A program made the translations under genes and the position numbers. The notes below the pieces were generated by a model, which was given only the letters and a program-made list of their open reading frames with translations, did not search any database and had not been told where the DNA came from. From Bacteroidota bacterium (GTDB taxonomy: Bacteria > Bacteroidota > Bacteroidia > Bacteroidales > F082), in contig QMPP01000002.1 of the NCBI GenBank assembly GCA_003650425.1, forward strand, positions 1 through 40,090: a stretch of 40,090 nucleotides of DNA. Direction: 5' to 3'. Below are positions 26,455-34,601 of this stretch, piece after piece (within the stretch, counting starts at the first letter, position 1; every line of letters begins with the position of its first letter).

Positions 26455-27366
26455 TTATTCGGTAAAAGTTAGATAATAACTAATAATGGCATCGTCGGGA
26501 CGCAGCATAAACACCTGCACTTCCGACACCATCAAATACTCATTGATAAAGGGAATCACTTTCTTTTCGCAGCTCACTCTTACATGGTCATCTTCAATGA
26601 CTACACTGGCAATAGGAAGGTCACTCTCTTTTATCAATTTCATTGCTTTAGCCGGGTTATCTGTTTCGATGACCAGCCCCACGTTGCTACGACCAAACAG
26701 CTCATCCACATTACCTTCCGAAATTAACCGACCACCCTCCATGAGCACAATGCGATTGATAAAACCCTGTAGTTCGGTAAGCCGTTTGGTAGCCACGAGA
26801 ATGGTGGTTCCCTGATTCCTGTTAATTGATTTTAGCAGACTTTTCATTTCGGCCAGACTCTTTATATCCAACGAGCTAAAAGGCTCATCCAATAAAATCA
26901 GGGGTGGATTGTTATAGATAGCCATGGCAATCGCCAGCTTTTTACGATCGCCTGAAGCGAGCTTATCAACTTTTTCGTCCGACAAATCGTACAAACTTGT
27001 CAGTTTAAGCACGCGATGAATTTCATCGTTATCTTTTTCCAAACCTGAATACTTAGAAAACAGCAGCAGGTTATCAAACAGGGTAAGATGATTGTAAAAT
27101 ACAGGGTCTCCAATAAGAGCTCCTACATTTGACAAGATGGCTGCCCGGTTGGGAATAAGTTTTTTTCCAAAAATCTCAATTTTTCCCTTATCGGGATTGA
27201 TCAGCGCCGTAAGCGCCCTGAGCAACATGGTTTTGCCCGAATCGTTAGGTCCGATTATACCGCAAATGTCGCCCTCAAAAATTTCCATGTTAAAATCAGA
27301 TAACACGGGCATTCCCTTTATCGACTTCGACAAACCGTTAACCTGAAGTATGATATCATTTTTCAA
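26455..27366 (-). CDS. ABC transporter ATP-binding protein with degenerate motifs
   Basis: A 303-residue ABC ATPase partnered with the ABC-2 permease 6 bp downstream. Walker A reads GPNDSGKT (39-46), with Asp where Gly is usual. The signature reads KLASGDRKKLAIA (135-147) in place of LSGGQ. Walker B and catalytic Glu are present (PPLILLDEPFSSLD). The H-loop histidine is replaced by Lys194 in LVATKRLTELQ. Residues 215-303 form an extra C-terminal region like that of BcrA/MlrA-type exporter ATPases. The missing switch histidine and altered signature suggest slow or asymmetric ATP hydrolysis, but the reading frame is intact and the operon organised, so it is not a pseudogene by appearance. Confidence 0.88.
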   Translation of the reverse strand: MKNDIILQVNGLSKSIKGMPVLSDFNMEIFEGDICGIIGPNDSGKTMLLRALTALINPDKGKIEIFGKKLIPNRAAILSNVGALIGDPVFYNHLTLFDNLLLFSKYSGLEKDNDEIHRVLKLTSLYDLSDEKVDKLASGDRKKLAIAMAIYNNPPLILLDEPFSSLDIKSLAEMKSLLKSINRNQGTTILVATKRLTELQGFINRIVLMEGGRLISEGNVDELFGRSNVGLVIETDNPAKAMKLIKESDLPIASVVIEDDHVRVSCEKKVIPFINEYLMVSEVQVFMLRPDDAIISYYLTFTE

Positions 27367-27448
27367 AAAAAGTAATTTTAAATGTCCGCTATAAAATTAA
27401 GTAAAAAATCCGTCTTTTAGTCAAAGATGGCTTTTAAATTAAAGATGT

Positions 27449-28822
27449 TTATACGTTGTACTCCTCCTTAAAGAACTGATAAAACCAGGTAATGGTTTCA
27501 ATTCCGTTGTAAAAATTCTCCAGCGGATAGTTTTCGTTGGGAGAGTGAATAGCGTCATCCTCAAGGCCAAATCCCATTAATATTGATTTAATGCCCAGTA
27601 CCTTTTCAAAGGTGGAAATGATGGGAATACTACCGCCACTACGTGTGGGAACAGGCTGTTTACCATAAACTTTCTGATAAGCCTTTTCAGCTGCTTTGTA
27701 AGCCGGCATGTCGATAGGACAAACATAGGCCTGACCGCCATGCAACGTGGTAACCTTAACTTTTACCGACTTAGGGGCTATGCTTGTAAAGTACACTTCA
27801 AACATTTTAGCAATCTTTTCGTGTTGCTGATTAGGAACCAGTCGCGACGACAGTTTTGCGTAAGCTTTTGATGGCAATACCGTTTTAGCGCCTTCGCCGG
27901 TGTAGCCACCCCAGATACCACAAGCATCAAAGCTCGGACGAATACCGGCGCGCTCGATGGTGGTGTACCCTTTTTCACCCAACAGTGCTTCTACCCCAAT
28001 AGCACGTTTGTATTCCTCTTTATCAAACGGAGCCAAATTCAGCAGCCTCCGCTCTTCGGCTGTTGCTTCGAGTACATCGTCGTAAAAACCGGGAATGGTA
28101 ATGTGATTGTTTTCATCGGTAACCTGAGCAATCATTTTTGCCAACACATTTATCGGGTTGGCCACCGCTCCACCAAACAAACCTGAATGCAAATCACGGT
28201 TGGGACCCGTAACTTCCACTTCCCAATAGGCAAGCCCACGCAATCCGGTGGTGATGGACGGGATGTCAGGGGCAATCATGCCTGTATCCGACACCAAAAT
28301 AATATCCGCTTTCAGCATTTCCTTGTTGGCCTCACAAAAAGCACCAAGATTAACCGAGCCTATCTCCTCCTCCCCTTCAATCATAAACTTCACGTTTACC
28401 GGCAGCTTATCGTTGGCCACCAGCGTTTCAAAAGCTTTAACATGCATAAAGCCCTGACCTTTATCATCATCGGCACCACGAGCCCAAATTTTACCCTCAC
28501 GCACCTCCGGTTCAAACGGTGATGAGTCCCATAAATCCACGGGATCAACCGGCATCACGTCGTAATGTGCGTAAACCATAATGGTAGGCAATACAGTGTC
28601 GATGATTTTTTCGGCATACACCACAGGGTTTCCGTTGGTAGGCATCACCTCGGCTTTGTCAACGCCGGCTTTCAGCAGGGCAGCTTTATAAGCTTCGGCA
28701 GTACGAACCATGTCCTCTTTATGCCCGGCCTCCGAGCTGATAGAGGGAATTCTGATAATCTCAAACAGCTCATTTAAAAAGCGTTCTTTATTGTTTTCGA
28801 TGTAATTTTTTACTTTTTCCAT
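27449..28822 (-). CDS. M20-family dipeptidase/metallopeptidase
   Basis: A 457-residue cytoplasmic di-zinc peptidase of the M20 family, close to ArgE/DapE/carnosinase-like dipeptidases. Metal ligands are visible: His86 and Asp88 in VYAHYDVMP, the bridging Asp119 in ARGADDDKGQ, and the general base with its metal glutamate in EGEEEIGS (149-156). The later ligand histidine is in the closing part (GLEDDAIHSPNEN). A dimerisation (lid) domain sits in the middle (GPNRDLHSGLFGGAVANP). There is no signal peptide. It probably releases amino acids from short peptides. The upstream region shows only a near match to the -7 box (TATATTTA). It stands alone between the ABC transporter and the VIT gene. Confidence 0.93.
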   Translation of the reverse strand: MEKVKNYIENNKERFLNELFEIIRIPSISSEAGHKEDMVRTAEAYKAALLKAGVDKAEVMPTNGNPVVYAEKIIDTVLPTIMVYAHYDVMPVDPVDLWDSSPFEPEVREGKIWARGADDDKGQGFMHVKAFETLVANDKLPVNVKFMIEGEEEIGSVNLGAFCEANKEMLKADIILVSDTGMIAPDIPSITTGLRGLAYWEVEVTGPNRDLHSGLFGGAVANPINVLAKMIAQVTDENNHITIPGFYDDVLEATAEERRLLNLAPFDKEEYKRAIGVEALLGEKGYTTIERAGIRPSFDACGIWGGYTGEGAKTVLPSKAYAKLSSRLVPNQQHEKIAKMFEVYFTSIAPKSVKVKVTTLHGGQAYVCPIDMPAYKAAEKAYQKVYGKQPVPTRSGGSIPIISTFEKVLGIKSILMGFGLEDDAIHSPNENYPLENFYNGIETITWFYQFFKEEYNV

Positions 28823-28904
28823 ATCAATAATTGATTGATTTTTGATTTTGGGTAAATATACAAAATTCGGATAAAAAGAGAGGGGTTAAGAAGTAATTAA
28901 AAAC

Positions 28905-28930
28905 GAACTTGTTTAAAGTTAAATTTAATT
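28905..28930. repeat. Partial match to the palindromic repeat end
   Basis: GAACTTGTTTAAAGTTAA matches the outer end of the repeats at 20200 and 38865 with one mismatch, then decays into AT-rich sequence in the gap before the VIT gene. It is probably a degenerate end, but chance cannot be excluded. Confidence 0.3.
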
Positions 28931-28945
28931 ATTAACAATAAGATG

Positions 28946-29815
28946 CTACATCTCCACGTTGAACACTTTCTTTACAAGCATTCCTATCCCAAAGGAGAGA
29001 AGAGCCACCCCGAGTGAAATGGCCACCATGCTGGAAAACCGGCGGGAAAACTTTACATTTTTAGCCACCGAAATGTAATACGTATAAACGGCAATAATCA
29101 ATACTGTTATCACCAACATGCCACCAAGAGCCAGATAAGAGTTATCCTGAATAAGATAGGGAAACACTAAAAAGGCAACGGTTACTATATAAGCCACACC
29201 GGTAAATAGGGCTGACTTAACCGGATTGAGGTCATCACGCTCGTCTTCCTGCGAAGACAAATAGCCCGAAGCAGCCATGGAAAGCGATGCGGCAACTCCC
29301 ATCACCAACCCGGTAACACCAATCACCTTATTGTTGCCAAAGGCGAAGGTCAGCCCTGCCAGTGTTCCGGTAAACTCCACCAAAGCATCATTCAAACCAA
29401 GTACGATGGCACCTGCATAGTTAAGCCGTTCATCGTTAAGAATACCTATTAGCTGCTGCTCGTGAAACTCTTCATCTTCTTTAATAGCAAGCACTTCGGG
29501 TAGTTCATCGGCAATACTATCATAAAACCTGCTTGCACCTTCTTCGCCTCTTTCCATCAGCCGTAGTGAAAACGACAGTCCAAACAACTGAGCCAGGCGC
29601 AGGTATTTTTTAACCTGCCGCCTGTTGGGTTTCACCTCAACACCTGTTACCCCTTGCCAAAAATCGTAATGTTTTTTTTCATCCTCCGAAATTTTCAGCA
29701 AAATCTCCTTGTTCTTTTCATCTTTTGACACGGAAGCCAACTCCTGATAGATAAAATATTCGGTTATCTCGTTTTGCTGCTGCTTCAAATACTGAGGATT
29801 GACGGATTGACTCAT
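28946..29815 (-). CDS. VIT1/CCC1-family iron transporter with N-terminal ferritin-like domain
   Basis: A 289-residue protein. Residues about 8-135 form a ferritin-like (rubrerythrin-type) helical domain with candidate iron ligands: Glu16 and Glu25 in the first helix, Glu46/His49 in EDEKKHYDFW, and a second set in KEDEEFHEQQL. Residues about 140-289 are a VIT1/CCC1 membrane domain with about five helices, including the signature GLNDALVEFTGTLAGLTFAF and VAASLSMAASGYLSSQEDER. The architecture resembles MbfA-type bacterial iron exporters. The start is the ATG at 29815, because a promoter box lies inside the longer frame that opens at a TTG at 29854. It lies 5 kb from feoAB, making this an iron-handling neighbourhood. 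Confidence 0.9.
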   Translation of the reverse strand: MSQSVNPQYLKQQQNEITEYFIYQELASVSKDEKNKEILLKISEDEKKHYDFWQGVTGVEVKPNRRQVKKYLRLAQLFGLSFSLRLMERGEEGASRFYDSIADELPEVLAIKEDEEFHEQQLIGILNDERLNYAGAIVLGLNDALVEFTGTLAGLTFAFGNNKVIGVTGLVMGVAASLSMAASGYLSSQEDERDDLNPVKSALFTGVAYIVTVAFLVFPYLIQDNSYLALGGMLVITVLIIAVYTYYISVAKNVKFSRRFSSMVAISLGVALLSFGIGMLVKKVFNVEM

Positions 29816-29831
29816 GTTTGATATTTTATGG

Positions 29832-29839
29832 CAAAGATA
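29832..29839 (-). promoter_or_regulatory. -7 box for the VIT gene
   Basis: CAAAGATA reads TATCTTTG on the minus strand, an exact TAnnTTTG match 16 bp before the ATG at 29815. It decides the start codon. Confidence 0.6.
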
Positions 29840-29899
29840 GAAAGGTTTACACAATGTTATTACTTTTTGCCAACATGCGCCATGAGTACAAGAAAATTA

Positions 29900-31480
29900 C
29901 TACCATCCCACGATGGTGATACCAACCGTCCAGGGATTTAACTCGGGACCCCGGCCATTTTGGAAAAAACGGTTGATACCGTAGGTTGCAAACACGTTAA
30001 GCCACCCGTAGCCAATACTTACTCGTGCATCAAATTTAAAAGGCGGCTGGTAAAAGCTGCTATAGTTTTTTACAATATTTCTACTCTCACGATCGGGTGT
30101 ACGATAAACCTGAAATCCCGGAATACCGGTACCGGGGTCGGTTAAACGATACTCTTTATCGGCTTCGTTAAAATAAATTTTGGTATGAGATGTTACTCTT
30201 ACACCCGCTACACCACCAACTGAAAAGTGAAATCTGTGCATAGGGTTCGTACTTCCTGTTTGAAATTCAAACAACACCGGGACAGTGATGTACATGTTGG
30301 TTAATTTTGTTTTCCTTACCGATACACCTTCCATGTAATAGCCTTCCACGTTTGAGGTTCCATTCATTAGTTTGGTGTTATTACTAAAAAAGTAATTATT
30401 CCACGACATGCCCAACCCCGTTAGCATACCAACGGTACGCTGTTTGTTAAAGGTAATATTTTGTTCCCAAAGGTTAAGATTAACAGCTACAGAATGCTCG
30501 TATTTAAGATTGAGATAATCGTATTCTTTACCCCAGTTGGTGTTAAAATTGGGGGTTACATACCCATTTATTCCCAACTCCACTCCTCCCCAATGGCCGT
30601 TAAACCCGGGTTTTTCAACACGTTTCCACTCAACATTACCATTATCATTTACCTTTAGCTGGTGGCCGCCAATACGCACCGTCACCGTGTCGCCATCCAC
30701 CACTTCCACATCGATGCTCCCTACTTTTACCTTGGTAGTATCCTCGTAGTTATCAGGGCTGGTAACTGCTACTCCGCCATTAGGGCTTGATATCACCCGG
30801 TGGCTACCGTTTTTAGTCGTATCAAGATTCCACTCTTCCGGATCACCTTTAAACTTAACATCTGCTACACCGGTTGTTTTATAATCGATTTTATGGATCA
30901 CATTTACATAAACCGAAGAGGCTCCACTGGCAACAATGAGTGATGTATCTGAAACCAAATCTTTGGCAATGTAATCGGCAGCACCGCTGGCGTTTATTTG
31001 TTGCATACCTGCTTTACCCGATAGTTTTACCGTAGCAGCGCCTGATACGTTTGCCATCACGCTTTTATAATCGAGATTTAAATCTACATCGGCTGCTCCG
31101 CTGGCAACAATTTTAATATTTTCTCCTTCAAAAACCGATCCCTCCGAGGTAACATCGGCAGCTCCCGAAACATGTAGTCTTTTAAGTACAGGAGTAGTAA
31201 CATAAAATTGAAAATCTTCATGACTCTTTAGCTTAATATTACTATAGGTAATCACCAATGTGCCGCCTTTTACCATTACTTTTATGGCATCCTGTACTCT
31301 TTCAGGCGCTTCAACAACAACAATGTAATCATCTCCTTTAATTAAAGTAACGTCCGAAGCACCACTTACTTTTATTCCCGTGAAGGGTTTCAGCATCACT
31401 TTTCTCTTAACAGAAGTGTTTTGCCCGATAGTAAACAGCGAAGCAAGAAGTAAGATAATAACTAAAATACTCTTTTTCAT
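29900..31480 (-). CDS. GIN-domain (DUF2807) protein fused to an outer-membrane beta-barrel
   Basis: A 526-residue exported protein with signal peptide MKKSILVIILLLASLFTIGQ. Residues about 25-210 contain the head GIN domain (DUF2807), a small beta-helix with recurrent SGAADV-like turns (KVSGASDVTL, HVSGAADVTS, VASGAADVDL, NVSGAATVKL, NASGAADYIA). A linker rich in Asp/Thr/Val follows (about 225-295). The C-terminal half looks like a PorT-type outer-membrane barrel: GGVELGINGYVTPNF, alternating aromatic strands, GYGWLNVFATYGINRFF, and a final strand PWTVGITIVGW ending in an aromatic. GIN proteins are usually about 250 residues and lack the barrel. The role is unknown. The 5' leader has no clear -7 box. 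Confidence 0.78.
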   Translation of the reverse strand: MKKSILVIILLLASLFTIGQNTSVKRKVMLKPFTGIKVSGASDVTLIKGDDYIVVVEAPERVQDAIKVMVKGGTLVITYSNIKLKSHEDFQFYVTTPVLKRLHVSGAADVTSEGSVFEGENIKIVASGAADVDLNLDYKSVMANVSGAATVKLSGKAGMQQINASGAADYIAKDLVSDTSLIVASGASSVYVNVIHKIDYKTTGVADVKFKGDPEEWNLDTTKNGSHRVISSPNGGVAVTSPDNYEDTTKVKVGSIDVEVVDGDTVTVRIGGHQLKVNDNGNVEWKRVEKPGFNGHWGGVELGINGYVTPNFNTNWGKEYDYLNLKYEHSVAVNLNLWEQNITFNKQRTVGMLTGLGMSWNNYFFSNNTKLMNGTSNVEGYYMEGVSVRKTKLTNMYITVPVLFEFQTGSTNPMHRFHFSVGGVAGVRVTSHTKIYFNEADKEYRLTDPGTGIPGFQVYRTPDRESRNIVKNYSSFYQPPFKFDARVSIGYGWLNVFATYGINRFFQNGRGPELNPWTVGITIVGW

Positions 31481-31586
31481 AATGAAGGTCTTTTTGTTTG
31501 TTTAAATCAAATTTCGAGAATATGACGGCGAGAGGTTTTAAAAAGTTACAGAAATAAAGAATAAATCCGGAAATCGAAGTAAATAC

Positions 31587-31603
31587 CTACTATAAGGTAG
31601 TAG
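31587..31603. promoter_or_regulatory. Small dyad upstream of feoAB
   Basis: CTACTA and TAGTAG flank a 5-nt TAAGG spacer, 34 bp before the feoAB start codon and in the divergent gap with the GIN gene. It could be an operator for a metal regulator, but it resembles no consensus I can name. Confidence 0.25.
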
Positions 31604-31636
31604 TAATTAAAAGAAACTTATTTTCTTTGCATTCCA

Positions 31637-34159
31637 ATGACACTAGAATATTTACACAACGGCCAAAAGGCTATCATAACAAAAGTAAGAGGAAGCGGCG
31701 CTTTTCGAAAACGCATCATCGAAATGGGTTTTGTGGTCGGCAAAGAGGTAACCGTCGTTCGGAATGCCCCATTAAAAGATCCTATCGAATACAACATTAT
31801 GGGATATGATGTGTCGTTACGGCGCTCGGAAGCACGTTTGATAGAAGTTGCAAAAAAAGGCAATGGGAATGGCTTAAAACATTTTGACGGCACACTAAAG
31901 GCTACTCAACCCAAGGGCAATGGTCATAATGCACGCTCAAGGATCATCTATGTAGCACTCGTTGGAAATCCTAATTGCGGAAAAACAACCCTCTTTAACT
32001 ACGCTTCCCACTCCAAAGAAAAAACCGGAAATTACGGCGGCGTAACGGTAGGGGCTGCCACGGCCAAGTTCTTTCACCGGGGTTACACGTTTATTTTAAC
32101 CGACTTACCCGGAACCTACTCCATCACCAGCTACACCCCGGAAGAACTCTATGTTCGATCGCATATTATCGAAGAGGTTCCCGACATTATTTTAAATGTA
32201 ATCGACACCTCCAATCTGGAGCGCAACCTCTACCTTACCACACAACTCATCGACATGGATATCAGGGTAGTGGCAGCCTTAAATATGTGGGATGAGTTTT
32301 TGGAGAAGGGTGATAAATTTGATTACGAAAGCCTTTCGAAAATGATTGGTATCCCGCTGATTCCTATTGTAGCATCAAAAGGACGTGGCATCGGAAAACT
32401 GTTTAACCGGATTATTGATGTTTACGAAGGCCGCGACACAGCCATCAGACACATCCACATCAACTACGGAAAATATACTGAACAGATTATTAAGGACTTA
32501 CAGGGGTTAATACGTCAGCCGGGAAATGAAGCGCTGACAACCGTTATCTCTCCCCGGTATATTGCTATTAAGCTGCTGGAGCATGATGAGGAAGAAATTA
32601 AGCGGGTAAAAGACAAATGCTTAAACGCCAATGAAATTCTGGAACTGGCAAAAAAGGAGTCGGAAAAATTATCAAAACTTCGAAATGAACCGGTAGAAAC
32701 GGTGGTTACCGATTCAAAATATGGCTTTATCGAAGGAGCTTTGCGCGAAACCTACAAACCGGCTACCACACGAAAAAAGATTTCACAAAGCCGCATCATC
32801 GACTCCATTATTACCAGTAAATTTTTGAGTTACCCTATCTTTTTGCTGGCCATGTGGATAACGTTTCAAGCCACTTTTTACCTCGGTGATTATCCCATGC
32901 AATGGATACAGGTCGGGGTAGACTGGCTTAGTGCCACTACCAAAACTTTATTGCCGGAAGGAATTATCAGAGATGCCCTGTCAGATGGGGTTATCGAAGG
33001 AGTTGGCGGGGTAATCATCTTTTTACCCAACATCCTTATCCTCTTCTTTTTTATCACCTTGATGGAAGCTTCCGGGTACATGGCTCGCGTGGCATTTATC
33101 GTGGACAAGCTGATGCACCGTGTTGGCCTGCACGGAAAATCGTTTATTCCCATGTTGATGGGCTTTGGCTGCAACGTACCGGCCATCATGGCTACCCGCA
33201 CCATCGAAAGTAAATCGGACAGGATGGTTACCATGCTTATTATCCCTTTTATGTCGTGTAGCGCGAGGTATCCGGTATATATCTTAATCTTATCAGCCTT
33301 TTTTGATGACCATCGCGGAACACTACTGTTTGCAATTTATCTGTTTGGTATCATGTTGGCCGGACTGGTAGCCTGGATGTTAAAGAAAACCATGTTTAAA
33401 GTTAACACCATCCCTTTCGTGATGGAACTTCCCCCCTATCGGATGCCTTCTGTTAAAGCAGTATTAAAACAAACCTGGTTTAAAGGGGAACAGTATTTAC
33501 GAAAAATGGGAACTACCATCTTAATTGCCTCTATTCTTATTTGGGTGCTAGGCTATTTTCCAAGAGGTGAAAAAGTTGCATTAGATGTTCAAAATAAAAT
33601 TGAACAGGTAACTCAAAGCTATCAGCAAAAAGTTGCTTCCCCATCAATAGATAAACAAACCATCATTAATTTGATTGCTGATCGCGATTTCAAAATCGAC
33701 TCCTTACATAAAAGCAAACAGCTAATGATACAGGAGCAATCGATGATTGGACGAATTGGTAAATTTATTGAACCGGTAATTGCCCCTTTGGGATTCGACT
33801 GGAAAATTGGCGTTAGCTTAATAGCAGGCTCAGCTGCCAAAGAGGTGGTGATTAGCACCATGAGCGTACTGTTTCAGGGAGATCCCGACGAGGCAAACAA
33901 TAACGGACTGGTAAAAAGGCTTCAGGATGCCGTGTACGCGAGTGGGCCTAAAAAAGGCCAGCCGATTTTTACCCCGCTGATTGCCCTTTCGTTCATGCTC
34001 TTTATTTTAATCTATTTTCCATGCGTAGCCGTTATCGCCGCCATTAAAAACGAGTCAGGCAAGTGGAAATGGTCACTCTTTTTAGCAGTATACACTACTG
34101 CTATGGCGTGGACAATCTCTTTTTTAGTCTATCAGGGAGGTACATTACTTGGATTTTAA
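31637..34159 (+). CDS. feoB: Ferrous iron transporter FeoB with fused N-terminal FeoA domain
   Basis: An 840-residue inner-membrane ferrous iron importer. Residues 1-74 are a FeoA (SH3-like) domain: GQKAIITKVRGSGAFRKRII through SLRRSEARLIEV. The G domain follows with G1 GNPNCGKT (110-117), the switch NYGGVTVG, G3 TDLPGTYS, G4 NMWD and a G5-like ASKGRGIG. The FeoB membrane domain contains two gate motifs: SGYMARVAFIVDK with GFGCNVPAIMATRTIE, and later AKEVVISTMSVLF. A loop at about 645-690 (TQSYQQKVASPSID) separates the final helices. FeoA-FeoB fusion is common in this phylum. The leader has only a near match to the -7 box (TTTCTTTG at 31622-31629). Confidence 0.96.
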   Translation: MTLEYLHNGQKAIITKVRGSGAFRKRIIEMGFVVGKEVTVVRNAPLKDPIEYNIMGYDVSLRRSEARLIEVAKKGNGNGLKHFDGTLKATQPKGNGHNARSRIIYVALVGNPNCGKTTLFNYASHSKEKTGNYGGVTVGAATAKFFHRGYTFILTDLPGTYSITSYTPEELYVRSHIIEEVPDIILNVIDTSNLERNLYLTTQLIDMDIRVVAALNMWDEFLEKGDKFDYESLSKMIGIPLIPIVASKGRGIGKLFNRIIDVYEGRDTAIRHIHINYGKYTEQIIKDLQGLIRQPGNEALTTVISPRYIAIKLLEHDEEEIKRVKDKCLNANEILELAKKESEKLSKLRNEPVETVVTDSKYGFIEGALRETYKPATTRKKISQSRIIDSIITSKFLSYPIFLLAMWITFQATFYLGDYPMQWIQVGVDWLSATTKTLLPEGIIRDALSDGVIEGVGGVIIFLPNILILFFFITLMEASGYMARVAFIVDKLMHRVGLHGKSFIPMLMGFGCNVPAIMATRTIESKSDRMVTMLIIPFMSCSARYPVYILILSAFFDDHRGTLLFAIYLFGIMLAGLVAWMLKKTMFKVNTIPFVMELPPYRMPSVKAVLKQTWFKGEQYLRKMGTTILIASILIWVLGYFPRGEKVALDVQNKIEQVTQSYQQKVASPSIDKQTIINLIADRDFKIDSLHKSKQLMIQEQSMIGRIGKFIEPVIAPLGFDWKIGVSLIAGSAAKEVVISTMSVLFQGDPDEANNNGLVKRLQDAVYASGPKKGQPIFTPLIALSFMLFILIYFPCVAVIAAIKNESGKWKWSLFLAVYTTAMAWTISFLVYQGGTLLGF

Positions 34160-34220
34160 AAGCAGCTGAAAAAAAATTCATATTTTCTCAACAGACGAAT
34201 TCTATTATCAAAAAAAAGTC

Positions 34221-34228
34221 TAATTTTG
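34221..34228 (+). promoter_or_regulatory. -7 box for the Hpt gene
   Basis: TAATTTTG, a TAnnTTTG match, lies 28 nt before the ATG at 34257. It argues against the upstream TTG start at 34233. Confidence 0.45.
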
Positions 34229-34256
34229 AATTTTGCTAATTATAAAATCTGTCATC

Positions 34257-34601
34257 ATGATAATCGATAAAGATCAATTTCGGGAAAACTTTGAATTTTT
34301 TGACAAAGAGATAGTAATAGACATCATTAATATGTTTGTTGACGAGTACCCGGAAAGAATGCAAAAAATCAAACAAAATATTGACGACAAGGACTTTGAC
34401 AATTTAAAATTCAACGCCCATAGCCTTAAAGGGGTCGTTTCTAATTTTGTTGCCGAAGAGGCGCGTGCCGCTGCCAAACGGCTTGAAGACAAAGGTACAA
34501 ACAAAGATGATTCAGACCTTGACACGCTGTTTGCCGATCTGCAACAAAAAACAAAACAGGTAATCGACGAATTAAGCGAACTTAAAAAAGAGTTTGTTTA
34601 A
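34257..34601 (+). CDS. Orphan histidine phosphotransfer (Hpt) protein
   Basis: A 114-residue all-helical protein with the Hpt signature AHSLKGVVSNF; the phosphorylatable histidine is His55. Hpt proteins pass phosphate between hybrid histidine kinases and response regulators in cytoplasmic phosphorelays. The surrounding helices (DIINMFVDEYPERMQKIKQN and ARAAAKRLEDKG) fit the four-helix bundle. No kinase or response regulator lies nearby, so its partner must be encoded elsewhere. The end overlaps the convergent TPR gene by 4 bp, leaving no room for a terminator of its own. Confidence 0.88.
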   Translation: MIIDKDQFRENFEFFDKEIVIDIINMFVDEYPERMQKIKQNIDDKDFDNLKFNAHSLKGVVSNFVAEEARAAAKRLEDKGTNKDDSDLDTLFADLQQKTKQVIDELSELKKEFV

